DNA from: Mycolicibacter hiberniae
GTDB taxonomy: Bacteria > Actinomycetota > Actinomycetes > Mycobacteriales > Mycobacteriaceae
Length of the DNA stretch: 64,000 nt
Reading direction: 5' to 3'
Assembly: GCF_010729485.1 (NCBI RefSeq)
Contig: NZ_AP022609.1
Location: forward strand, 124,001-188,000
Position numbers and translations under genes: made by a program. The notes under the pieces are model-generated. The model saw nothing but the letters and a program-made list of their open reading frames with translations, was not told the origin of the DNA and made no database searches. Below are positions 16,262 through 24,512 of this stretch, piece after piece. Each line of letters begins with the position of its first letter. The first letter of the stretch is position 1.

Positions 16262-18858
16262 CTCCGTGCCCCGTATACCTCGGCGTCAGTATCAACCTCC
16301 TCTGGGAATGTCGCGAGATCGACAGCGACATGCGTCATCTGCACGGCGTCGCGTTCGCTGTCCGAGTACGAGGTCTTGGGGAACACAAGGGCCAGTCCGA
16401 GTGGGTTTGAGGAGGCATTCATGGGTTCACGCACTCCGGCACTCCTGTCCGAATGTGGTTTGCCGATTCGGTCCAATGGATAGAGGACTAGGAGGCCTTT
16501 GCCTCGGAGTTCGGGCGCTTCGATTCGTCGCTCCTTCAACTCCGCCTCTGTCATACTGCGCGCTTCGGTGCTGGACAGTCCGTCGACATCGACGACGAGG
16601 TCGACCTTGCTCATAAGGGTCTTGATGTCTGCCACCTCGCCGCTGCCCTTGTACGGCGCACGGATAGACGAGGGGACGGTTAAGCCGGCCAGCTGCACGT
16701 CCTCACCACTGCCGCCTATTACTGCGACGTTCCAGCGGACGAGTTTCGGGTCATCCAGCGCGTTCTGATGCTCGATGTACTGGAGTAGCTGCTCAGTACT
16801 CATATCGGCTTGGTCCGGAACGATGTCGTATTCCTCGAGAAAACTGCGAACGTCGTTCACTTTCACGTTGCGCAGCACCACACCTCCGTTGGCCAGAGGT
16901 TCCGGCTGGCTGTGCCGCATCGCCGCCGCAACGAGCCGCTCGCCAGCGCGCCAGTTGTTCGCCAGCCAGGGTTCGTTCCAGCGTCGGTAGAAACGAGTCT
17001 GTAGACGGGCGCCGGAATAGGAGATCCGATTCGGTCTCGCAGCACCCATCTTCGCTGTAACTCGAAGTGCGGGGTGGGTACGAATACGCACGGCGGCTTC
17101 CATAGGAGTGATTCCCTGCAATTCGTAGACCGCCATGTCCTGCCGCATCTCATGCTCGACGAGCGCGAGATGTCGGAAGGCTCGGCGCAGATCGTCCGTC
17201 ATCCAGATTCGCGGCAGATCCTCGTATCCGACTCGGAAGCCGAACCACCGGCCCATCTGCAGCAGGGTGTCGTAAGTGTTCGTCGGACGGAGGAAGACGC
17301 TTGAGACCAGGCCCTCGAGCGTGATTCCTCGCGACAGGGTGTTGCCGCCGATTGCGATGACCGTGTACGACTCTTCCTCGTCATATTGGAGCCTGGCCTC
17401 GCTCTTGGAATTGTCGATGATGATTCGACAGTCATCGACAACGGCGTGAAGGAACGGTCCGATCTCATCGAACGTCAGCGGCGTCAGGTTGAACTGTTCC
17501 GCGGGTACGCGAGAGCTCTCGAAAGTCCATAGGCTGCGCAGCTCATCGAGTACTGCTGGATCGGCCGATATCAGTGAGGCCAGCAGCCGTTTCAGTTCGG
17601 CATCTATGACAGGTGCGAACTTTTCGTGAACTGAAGTCTGGAACGAGGTGTGAATCAACATGGATGAATCACCCCTGTCGCCCCGACGCCACCGGGCAGC
17701 GGTCGCTAGGACGAACCAGCGGATTGCCGACCGCAGCTCGTGGGTCACCACTGGGTAGAAGTCGTCAAGGTCGGCTCTGCCGCGAGGTCTGAGTAGGAAT
17801 TCGTCTTCGTCAGGGATGATCCGGATCATGTCCAAGCCCTGTTCATCATCCTGGTCCAGGTCTGGGACGTCCCTTCCGAAGAGTGTCGACGACCCGAAAT
17901 AGTTCTCAGGCTGCGGAAGTGGGTAGATGAAGTCTCTCGGGTACAGATCGTCTGAATCAGAGGGGTCGATGAAGACATTCGCGAAAGGTGTTGCAGTGTA
18001 GCCGATGTACGTACCGCGCGAAAACAGTCCCAGGATCTGTCGAATCAAAGGGTTGATGGTGTTCGTCTCGATCGATGCTTGGTCGGCCTCGTCGTCGATC
18101 ACGAGCACTTGAGCCGTCTGGAGCACGTCCCTCGCGCTCGGCTTGTTCAGCCACAGGTGCAGCTTTCGGAGAACTGCGGCGTTCTTTTTCACGACCAGCA
18201 ATGATGTCTGGCCGTGCGCGGAGAGATAGGCGACGGCGTCCTGCTTTCCAGGCTTCTTGGAGTCATCGCCCAGCCGGGTCAGGTCGAAGTCGCCGTCAAC
18301 GCCGGTGATTGTGAACCACCGTCCTGGAACCTTGGCCGTGAGATTTTTGATCAATCGATCCTGAGTCTGCTTTCGCAGCGAGTTGTGGATGCCGGCCAGC
18401 ACTATCACCATGCGGTACTTCCGGTCCGCCAACTTTGCTGCCACCGCAGTGAAATTCGTCGTCTTCCCACTCTGGATATGTCCTACAACCAGTCCCCGTG
18501 CCGACCGCGGCTCGCCACTGGGATCAGGTGTGAGCCGGACGATCGTGTCCGAGGCCTCATTCAGAGCGTCGATCTGGTTTCCTCTTCCCTTCTCGATCAG
18601 CTGTTGGCGGAATGCGCCCCAGCACTGGTCGGTCTCGAGCGCCCCCGGGTACCAGGAGTCCTCATGCTTCGGCTTGATGATCGGTCCGCCCTGCATCACC
18701 TTCTGCACCCGCTCTTGGAAGCGCTTGACGAGCAGTGCGGCCTGGGACTCGTCGATCACACCCACACTGAGGAACCGGTCAGCCGCCGCGGAAGCGCCAC
18801 CATGGCCCATCGCCCAGTCCGCGAACATGTCGTAGAACTGATCGAGATCTACGGCCAT
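16258..18858 (-). CDS. Z1-domain superfamily II helicase/ATPase
   Basis: An 866-residue protein, first gene of the five-gene operon. Walker A is GHIQSGKTTNF (126-136) and Walker B/DEAD is LVIDDEADQAS (252-262). The C-terminal half carries the Z1 domain: AIGGNTLSRGITLEG, a Q-M-G-R-W-FGFR motif and PRIWMT, in the place of helicase motifs V-VI. Z1 proteins occur with GHKL ATPases and nuclease-fold proteins in restriction-like systems. It likely translocates on DNA and remodels or loads the partner proteins. Codon use is less GC-extreme than in flanking genes, in keeping with acquisition by transfer. Confidence 0.88.
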   Translation of the reverse strand: MAVDLDQFYDMFADWAMGHGGASAAADRFLSVGVIDESQAALLVKRFQERVQKVMQGGPIIKPKHEDSWYPGALETDQCWGAFRQQLIEKGRGNQIDALNEASDTIVRLTPDPSGEPRSARGLVVGHIQSGKTTNFTAVAAKLADRKYRMVIVLAGIHNSLRKQTQDRLIKNLTAKVPGRWFTITGVDGDFDLTRLGDDSKKPGKQDAVAYLSAHGQTSLLVVKKNAAVLRKLHLWLNKPSARDVLQTAQVLVIDDEADQASIETNTINPLIRQILGLFSRGTYIGYTATPFANVFIDPSDSDDLYPRDFIYPLPQPENYFGSSTLFGRDVPDLDQDDEQGLDMIRIIPDEDEFLLRPRGRADLDDFYPVVTHELRSAIRWFVLATAARWRRGDRGDSSMLIHTSFQTSVHEKFAPVIDAELKRLLASLISADPAVLDELRSLWTFESSRVPAEQFNLTPLTFDEIGPFLHAVVDDCRIIIDNSKSEARLQYDEEESYTVIAIGGNTLSRGITLEGLVSSVFLRPTNTYDTLLQMGRWFGFRVGYEDLPRIWMTDDLRRAFRHLALVEHEMRQDMAVYELQGITPMEAAVRIRTHPALRVTAKMGAARPNRISYSGARLQTRFYRRWNEPWLANNWRAGERLVAAAMRHSQPEPLANGGVVLRNVKVNDVRSFLEEYDIVPDQADMSTEQLLQYIEHQNALDDPKLVRWNVAVIGGSGEDVQLAGLTVPSSIRAPYKGSGEVADIKTLMSKVDLVVDVDGLSSTEARSMTEAELKERRIEAPELRGKGLLVLYPLDRIGKPHSDRSAGVREPMNASSNPLGLALVFPKTSYSDSERDAVQMTHVAVDLATFPEEVDTDAEVYGARR

Positions 18859-19194
18859 TGCGCGCCTCCCTTTTTAACTGCTCGTCAATGGGTCTAGCCC
18901 GGTAATCAGCGGAGTCGTCGATCGAAACCCGACGTGAAGCTACCAAATCTGGAGTCCCTCGCCGGGCTATTTCACTCGGAGTCGTACGCCTATAACGCTG
19001 TTGGCCTCATTGGCTGGGCAGCGCAATGGCCATTTCCGCGAGAATGGTTCGCAGGAACTGCTGTTCGGTTCGCGCCAGCAGGATCAACACGATCGGTGCA
19101 ACACCGAACGAATTCCCCCGGCGTTTCCGGACGCGCACGGGTTTGAGAACCGCCATCGCTCCATGCCTCGTCCATCCCCTGCGACCATGTACCG
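18859..19194. other. 336-nt intergenic region at the right edge of the restriction island
   Basis: It separates the divergent Z1 and ABC-F genes and must hold both promoters. It is less GC-rich than its surroundings up to about 19070. I see no coding frame with family resemblance, no tRNA and no clear repeat. It may include the island junction. Confidence 0.4.
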
Positions 19195-20859
19195 ATGACC
19201 GCAACACTCGTCGCCAAGGACGTCGCCGGCGGCTTCGCGCACCGCACGCTGTTCGAGGGCGTTGACCTCACCGTGGCACCCGGCGACGTCATCGGTGTCG
19301 TGGGTGCCAACGGCGCCGGCAAGAGCACCCTGTTGCGGATCCTCGCCGGCGCCCTGCAGCCGCTCGACGGCTCGGTCAACATCGCCCCGGCCGACGCGTT
19401 CGTCGGTTGGCTGCCGCAGGAGCACGAGCGGGTGGAAGGGGAGACCGTCGGCGCCTATATCGCCCGCCGGACCGGCTGCGCACAGGCCGCGCAGGCCATG
19501 GACGCCGCGGCCGCGGCCCTGGCAGATCCGGATCGGGCTCCCACGCATACCGATCCGGCCGACGCCTACTCCATTGCGCTGGACCATTGGCTTGTCACCG
19601 GCGCGGCGGACCTCGACGACCGGGTGCCGGCGGTGCTCGCCGACCTCGGACTGGCCTCGGAGGCTGTACGGCCCGAGTCGACGCTGATGACCGGGCTGTC
19701 GGGTGGGCAGGCCGCCCGGGTGGGCTTGGCTGCGCTGATGCTGTCGCGGTTCGACATCGTCCTGCTCGATGAGCCGACCAACGATCTCGACCTGGACGGG
19801 CTGGCCCGGCTGGAGCAGTTCGTCCGTGATCTTCGTGGCGGGGTGGTGCTGGTCAGCCACGATCGGGAGTTCCTGGCCCGCAGCGTCACTCGTGTCCTGG
19901 AATTGGATCTGGCTCAGAACACCACAACCGTGTTCGGCGGCGGATACGACAGCTATCTCGAGGAACGGGAGATCAACCGCCGGCACCGGCGTGAACAGTA
20001 CGAGGAATTCGCCGAGAAGAAGGCCGACCTGGTCGCTCGTGCCCGCACGCAGCGGGAATGGTCGAGCCAGGGCGTCCGCAACGCGATGCGCAAGGCGCCG
20101 GACAACGACAAGAATCGGCGCCGCGCCGCTACGGATTCCAGTGAGAAACAGGCGCAGAAGGTGCGTCAGATGGAGAGCCGGATCGCCCGCCTGGAGGAGG
20201 TCGTCGAACCCCGCAAGGAATGGACCCTGCAATTCAGCATCGGGGCCGCACCTCGGTCGAGTTCGGTGGTTGCGACACTCGACAGTGCCGTGGTGCGGCA
20301 AGGCGATTTCGTCCTCGGCCCCGTGTCGCTACAGGTCAGTGCCGGCGAAAGGATCGGCATCGTGGGCCCCAACGGGGCCGGAAAGTCGACGCTGCTGCGA
20401 CTGCTGCTTGGCCGTCAGCAGCCCGACGCGGGCCGCGCAAGCCTGGGTGCGAACGTTGCTATCGGTGAAATCGACCAGGCGCGCGCCGACTTCACCGGCC
20501 CCACCCGGCTGGTCGATCGCTTCGAGCAGCGGGTGCCGGACTGGTCGACCGCCGACGTGCGAACCCTGCTGGCGAAGTTCGGGCTGACCGCCGACCATGT
20601 GGAGCGCGCGGCCGACGACCTTTCGCCCGGGGAGCGCACCCGCGCCGGCCTGGCGTTGCTGCAGGCCCGCGGCACGAACGTGTTGGTCCTCGACGAACCG
20701 ACCAACCATCTCGATCTGCCTGCCATCGAACAGCTTGAGCAGGCGCTGGAAACCTACGACGGTGCGCTGCTGTTGGTGACCCACGACCGCCGGATGTTGC
20801 AGAACGTCCGGTTGGACCGCTCCTGGCTAGTCGAGGGCGGGAGCGTCACCGAGTTGTAG
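19195..20859 (+). CDS. ABC-F family ATP-binding protein
   Basis: A 554-residue protein with two ABC domains and no membrane segment. Walker A motifs are GANGAGKST (about residue 39) and GPNGAGKST (about 388); signatures are LSGGQ in domain 1 and a variant LSPGE in domain 2; each domain has LDEPTN before its switch histidine (SHD, THD). A long charged coiled-coil linker (about 255-345) joins them. ABC-F proteins bind the ribosomal E site and relieve stalling or give antibiotic protection. The second signature lacks the usual GG. No leader attenuator was evident. Confidence 0.9.
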   Translation: MTATLVAKDVAGGFAHRTLFEGVDLTVAPGDVIGVVGANGAGKSTLLRILAGALQPLDGSVNIAPADAFVGWLPQEHERVEGETVGAYIARRTGCAQAAQAMDAAAAALADPDRAPTHTDPADAYSIALDHWLVTGAADLDDRVPAVLADLGLASEAVRPESTLMTGLSGGQAARVGLAALMLSRFDIVLLDEPTNDLDLDGLARLEQFVRDLRGGVVLVSHDREFLARSVTRVLELDLAQNTTTVFGGGYDSYLEEREINRRHRREQYEEFAEKKADLVARARTQREWSSQGVRNAMRKAPDNDKNRRRAATDSSEKQAQKVRQMESRIARLEEVVEPRKEWTLQFSIGAAPRSSSVVATLDSAVVRQGDFVLGPVSLQVSAGERIGIVGPNGAGKSTLLRLLLGRQQPDAGRASLGANVAIGEIDQARADFTGPTRLVDRFEQRVPDWSTADVRTLLAKFGLTADHVERAADDLSPGERTRAGLALLQARGTNVLVLDEPTNHLDLPAIEQLEQALETYDGALLLVTHDRRMLQNVRLDRSWLVEGGSVTEL

Positions 20860-21033
20860 GCGGAAGCGGTCATCCGACTCGGGTGGCTGACCCCTTTTGA
20901 CCAGCACATACGCGCCGGTGGGCGTGCAGTCCTGCAGCCCCCGCCACGTCCTGACCTGCGGCCGGCAGCGCTCTGCTGCATTCCCCCGACTTTCCCGTAG
21001 ATGGGACGGGGCTGGCATTTTCCTTAGAGGTAT

Positions 21034-21079
21034 GATGTGGTGTAGACCACGTTAGAAACCTTGATGTGATGTACGCCAC
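21034..21079 (+). promoter_or_regulatory. Tandem operator-like repeats upstream of the 44-residue protein
   Basis: GATGTGGTGTAGACCAC (21034-21050) and GATGTGATGTACGCCAC (21063-21079) match at 14 of 17 positions and are 29 bp apart. The first contains a GTGGT-N4-ACCAC palindrome. They end directly before the AGGAGG ribosome binding site of the gene at 21092, as a repressor operator would. Confidence 0.5.
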
Positions 21080-21091
21080 AGGAGGCAGGTA

Positions 21092-21226
21092 ATGACCACT
21101 TTTTTGACCGGCTTGGGCGTCACGGCAGCCACCGCGACTGTCAGCGCCGGCATGATGGGTCACGCCACCGTGGCGTTGTGTGTTGGCCTGGTGTCGGCGG
21201 CCTTCTTCGCCGGCCAAATCTGCTGA
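21092..21226 (+). CDS. Small hydrophobic membrane protein, 44 residues
   Basis: ATG at 21092 with an excellent ribosome binding site (AGGAGG, 7-nt gap) opens a 44-residue frame, almost entirely hydrophobic or small residues (Gly, Ala, Val, Thr), with one or two predicted helices (about residues 3-20 and 25-43) and two cysteines. I do not recognise a family. The strong translation signal and the two operator-like repeats just upstream argue that it is a real, regulated gene. Confidence 0.6.
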   Translation: MTTFLTGLGVTAATATVSAGMMGHATVALCVGLVSAAFFAGQIC

Positions 21227-21302
21227 CACGTCCCCACAGCGGCAGTAGCAGTCAGTAGCGGCCGAGCCCCTCGGCGCCACCGGGCGGCTGCCCCTGAGCA
21301 CC

Positions 21303-21372
21303 CCGATCCCAGCAGGCGCAACATCTCCGCAGCGTGGTTACGCAGCTCGCGGGCCGGGACTGCAGCAGCCAT
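21303..21372 (-). pseudogene. Remnant of a Phd/VapB-type antitoxin N-terminus
   Basis: The minus frame from the ATG at 21372 begins with VPARELRNHAAEMLR, the start of mycobacterial Phd/VapB-type antitoxins (consensus roughly VPARELRNHTxxVLRRVE). The similarity stops after about 23 residues and no toxin gene follows. It is probably a decayed antitoxin. Confidence 0.45.
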
Positions 21373-21396
21373 GCTCCGAATGTGGCGACTCAACCC

Positions 21397-21651
21397 CTAC
21401 CCGGCCCCCGGCACGACCTGCCGGCAGCTGTAGGTCACCGGGTCGCACATCACGGGCAGGGTGGTCCAGCCGCCGTAGGTGCCCGGAACATTCCACGTCG
21501 GCAACAGCGGCCCGTCGTAGTACGGGTTGGGCATGTAGCGGCAGGTGTTGACCGCCGCGCAGGGCGGCGGAGCATCCGCCCCGGCGATCGCAGCAACGCC
21601 GCTTCCCAGGCAGATTGCGGCTAGGGCGGTGAGTACCAGCAGGTATCGCAT
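21397..21651 (-). CDS. Small secreted protein with four cysteines beyond the signal peptide
   Basis: An 84-residue protein from the ATG at 21651. A Sec signal peptide covers about residues 1-29, ending near AGADA, followed by a mature domain of about 55 residues rich in Pro, Tyr, Trp and Cys (CAAVNTCRY, PNPYYDG, PVMCD, YSCRQ). Four mature cysteines fit two disulfides. This resembles short exported mycobacterial proteins of unknown function. It is divergent from the SnoaL-like gene with only 42 nt between them. Confidence 0.7.
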   Translation of the reverse strand: MRYLLVLTALAAICLGSGVAAIAGADAPPPCAAVNTCRYMPNPYYDGPLLPTWNVPGTYGGWTTLPVMCDPVTYSCRQVVPGAG

Positions 21652-21693
21652 GCCCCCACCGGGGCACGCGCTACCGACAACTATCGTCGAGCG

Positions 21694-22179
21694 ATGACTC
21701 TCGAGGAGCGGCTGACCGCGCTCGAACAGATCGAGGCGATCAAAGCCCTCAAGCACCGCTATTTCCGGGCCTGCGACGCCAAAGACCCCGAGACCTTCCG
21801 GGCCTGCTTCATCGCCCGCGGCGCCGACATTCATTACGGACCTTTGGGCGGATTCGACGACGCCGACCAGATCGCCGCGGTGTTCACCCGGGTCGCGTTG
21901 CACAAGGTCGACGGCAAACCGGTGATCCTCGACATGCACCACGGCATGCACCCCGACATCGCCCTCACCGGCCCCGGCACGGCCACCGGACGCTGGACGC
22001 TGAAATTCCGCCAGCTCAACCTGATCGAGCGCACCGAACGCCTGCTCACCGGCGAGTACGACGACGACTACGTGATCGAGGACGGGAGCTGGAAAATGGC
22101 CCGCAGCCACTTCCGGCAGCTCTGGGCCATCACCCGGCCGCAAGGCGACGATTGGATTCTGGAGCAGGGGGAGATCTGA
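21694..22179 (+). CDS. SnoaL-like / NTF2-fold protein
   Basis: A 161-residue protein of the NTF2-like superfamily: the N-terminal EERLTALEQIEAIKALKHRYFRACD helix pair is typical of SnoaL-like/bile-acid dehydratase-like proteins, followed by the curved sheet ending in GSWKMARSHFRQLW. Such proteins catalyse dehydration or isomerisation or simply bind small hydrophobic ligands. It ends 2 nt before the SDR start, so the two form an operon, probably acting on one steroid- or lipid-like substrate. Confidence 0.8.
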   Translation: MTLEERLTALEQIEAIKALKHRYFRACDAKDPETFRACFIARGADIHYGPLGGFDDADQIAAVFTRVALHKVDGKPVILDMHHGMHPDIALTGPGTATGRWTLKFRQLNLIERTERLLTGEYDDDYVIEDGSWKMARSHFRQLWAITRPQGDDWILEQGEI

Positions 22180-22181
22180 CG

Positions 22182-23018
22182 ATGAGCGCCCGGATCGCCC
22201 TGGTCACCGGGGCCAGCCGCAGCGTCGGCAAAGGCGTCGCGTTGGCGCTCGGCTCACACGGCTGGACGGTGTATGTCACCGCGCGCGGCGAGGTCGGCGC
22301 CGATGGGCCGCTGGATCAGACCGCCCGGGCGGTCACCGAACGCGGTGGCCGCGGCATCGCCGTGCAGTGTGACCACCGCGACGACGCGCAGATCGCCGCG
22401 CTGTTCGCCCGCATCGCCGACGAGTACGACGGCCGGCTGGACCTGCTGGTCAACAACGTGTGGGCCGCGCCGAAGGGCTTCGCCGGGTTCACCGAGAAGT
22501 TCTGGCAGCGCCCGCTCTCGGACTGGGACACCCTGATCGGGGTGGGGCTGCGCGCCCACTACGTCGCCTCGGTGCGCGCCGCGCAGCTGATGGTGGCGCG
22601 CGGTGCGGGCCTGATCGCCAACATCTCCTCCTTCGGCGCCCGCGGGCACCTGCACTCGGTGCTCTACGGCATGTCCAAGGCCGGACTGGACAAGATGGCC
22701 GCCGACATGGCCGTCGAACTGACCGGAACCGGGGTGAGCGCGGTCTCGCTGTGGCCGGGCCTGGTCAAAAACGAAGTCATGCAGGGCTTCATGGACCGCG
22801 GACTGGACAACTTCCAGGGCTACCCGCTGGCCAACGCCGAAACCCCGGAGTTCATCGGCCGTGTCATCGCCGCCCTGGCCGACGACCCGGACATCGCGGC
22901 TCGCAGCGGACACACCTTGATCACCGCCGAGGCCGCGCTGGACTTTCGTGTCACCGACATCGAGGGCAACCAGCCCGATTCGCACCGCGCCCTGTTCGGC
23001 GGCGGGCCGCTCTACTGA
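22182..23018 (+). CDS. Short-chain dehydrogenase/reductase, classical
   Basis: A 278-residue classical SDR from the ATG at 22182. The cofactor motif is TGASRSVGKG (TGxxxGxG type), followed by NNVWA, the catalytic Ser in ISSFG, and the YGMSK catalytic Tyr/Lys pair. It is close in style to DHRS1-type SDRs. Cotranscribed with the SnoaL-like gene, with a start 2 nt after that stop. The substrate is unknown. Confidence 0.88.
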   Translation: MSARIALVTGASRSVGKGVALALGSHGWTVYVTARGEVGADGPLDQTARAVTERGGRGIAVQCDHRDDAQIAALFARIADEYDGRLDLLVNNVWAAPKGFAGFTEKFWQRPLSDWDTLIGVGLRAHYVASVRAAQLMVARGAGLIANISSFGARGHLHSVLYGMSKAGLDKMAADMAVELTGTGVSAVSLWPGLVKNEVMQGFMDRGLDNFQGYPLANAETPEFIGRVIAALADDPDIAARSGHTLITAEAALDFRVTDIEGNQPDSHRALFGGGPLY

Positions 23019-23022
23019 CCGG

Positions 23023-24441
23023 CTACCAGTTGCTCGGCGCGTAATCCTTGAGGAAGCACCCGTACAGATCCTCGCCGGCTTCCCCGCGCACGATCGGGTC
23101 ATAGACCCGGGCGGCGCCGTCGACCAGATCCAGCGGGGCGTGGAATCCCTCCTCAGCCAGACGCAGCTTGGTGGGATGCGGGCGCTCATCGGTGATCCAG
23201 CCGGTGTCCACCGCCGTCATCAGGATGCGATCGTTCTCCAGCATTTCGGCGGCACTGGTGCGGGTCAACATGTTCAGCGCGGCCTTGGCCATATTGGTGT
23301 GCGGATGGCCCGGACCCTTGTAGCGGCGGCTGAACTGACCCTCCATCGCCGAGACATTCACCACGTACTTACGGCGGGCCTTCGATGCCGCCATGGCCGG
23401 GCGAAGCCGGCTCACCAGGATGAACGGTGCCGTTTGATTGCACAGCTGCACTTCGAGCAGCTCCAGGGCGTCGACCTCGTGCACCCGCTGCGTCCAGCTG
23501 TTCACCGGGGCGGTGTCGGGCAACAGCCCGCCCGCGTCGATCGCGGTGCCGGCGGCAATTCGCGCCGGGGAGGCGCTGCGGGCAGTCAAGGCCAGCTCAG
23601 TCAGCGCGTGCGGCGCCTGATGCTCGGCGAGGCTGCCGGCCAGGGCCGCCGGGTGGGCGTCGCTGACATGGTCGAACGTGATGACGTCAACCAGCTCGTT
23701 GGAGGAGGTGCGTTCGGCCTCGATGAGGGCGGCATAGGACCCGGGGGCACGGCGCACCGTCTGCGCCGCGTTGTTGATCAGGATGTCCAACGGGCCCTGG
23801 CCGGCCACCGTGTCCGCCAGTGCGACGACCTGGGCCGGGTCGCGCAGGTCGATACCCACCACCTGCAGTCGGTGCAGCCAGTCAGCGCTGTCGGGCATCG
23901 CGGCGAAGCGGCGCACCGCGTCGTTGGGGAAACGGGTGGTGATGGTGGTGTGCGCACCGTCGCGCAGCAGCCGCAACGCGATATACATGCCGATCTTGGC
24001 GCGCCCGCCGGTGAGCAGGGCGCGCCGGCCGGTCAGGTCGGTGCGGGCATCCCGTTTGGCCCGGCTCATGGCGGCGCAGTCCGGGCAGAGTTGGTGATAG
24101 AACGCGTCTACCTGCGTGTAGTGGGTCTTGCAGATGTAGCAGGCCCGCGAGCGCAGCAGCGTGCCCGCCGACGCCCCGACCGCGGCCGACACCAGCGGAA
24201 TACCCTGCGTCTCGTCGTCGATACGGCCCGGTGCCCCGGTGGCCGTGGCGGCGATGACGGCCTGGTCAGCGGCGGCAACGGCGTCGCGTTTGGCAGTCCG
24301 GCGGGCCTTCTTGAGTTGCTTGAACATGCGCGCGGTGGCTCGGCGCACCGCGACGGCGTCGGGGTGCTCGGGCGGCAGCGCGTCGATCTCGGCGAGCACC
24401 TGTAGGCAGGCGGCGAGCCTTTCGGGGTCGATCGCGGTCAC
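23023..24441 (-). CDS. Large SDR-family oxidoreductase with zinc-ribbon insert
   Basis: A 472-residue protein. The first 110 residues are a helical, basic domain; residues about 100-125 form a CxxC...CxxC zinc ribbon (CYICK, CPDCA); then comes a Rossmann domain (TGGRAKIG, INNAA). The active-site region has NVSA, then HPHTNMAK: the lysine is kept but Thr stands where Tyr of YxxxK is expected. An insertion of about 60 residues interrupts the middle of the Rossmann domain. It therefore belongs to a non-canonical SDR subgroup. It is divergent from prfC with 71 nt between the starts and convergent with the SDR at 22182. Confidence 0.8.
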   Translation of the reverse strand: MTAIDPERLAACLQVLAEIDALPPEHPDAVAVRRATARMFKQLKKARRTAKRDAVAAADQAVIAATATGAPGRIDDETQGIPLVSAAVGASAGTLLRSRACYICKTHYTQVDAFYHQLCPDCAAMSRAKRDARTDLTGRRALLTGGRAKIGMYIALRLLRDGAHTTITTRFPNDAVRRFAAMPDSADWLHRLQVVGIDLRDPAQVVALADTVAGQGPLDILINNAAQTVRRAPGSYAALIEAERTSSNELVDVITFDHVSDAHPAALAGSLAEHQAPHALTELALTARSASPARIAAGTAIDAGGLLPDTAPVNSWTQRVHEVDALELLEVQLCNQTAPFILVSRLRPAMAASKARRKYVVNVSAMEGQFSRRYKGPGHPHTNMAKAALNMLTRTSAAEMLENDRILMTAVDTGWITDERPHPTKLRLAEEGFHAPLDLVDGAARVYDPIVRGEAGEDLYGCFLKDYAPSNW

Positions 24442-24512
24442 GCGTGGAAGGGTATCGGGCCGGGCGCTCGATTACCGATTTGCGCAAGATCGCCAATACA
24501 CTCAGCGACGCA

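Noticed and set aside
8627..19194. Prophage or transposon carrying the defence genes
   Set aside because: No integrase, transposase, capsid or terminase-like protein was found, and no attachment repeat was recognised. Only a base-composition shift and one inverted repeat hint at transfer.
18934..19207. Short frames in the gap between the Z1 gene and the ABC-F gene
   Set aside because: No ribosome binding site, no family resemblance, and both strands are open by chance.
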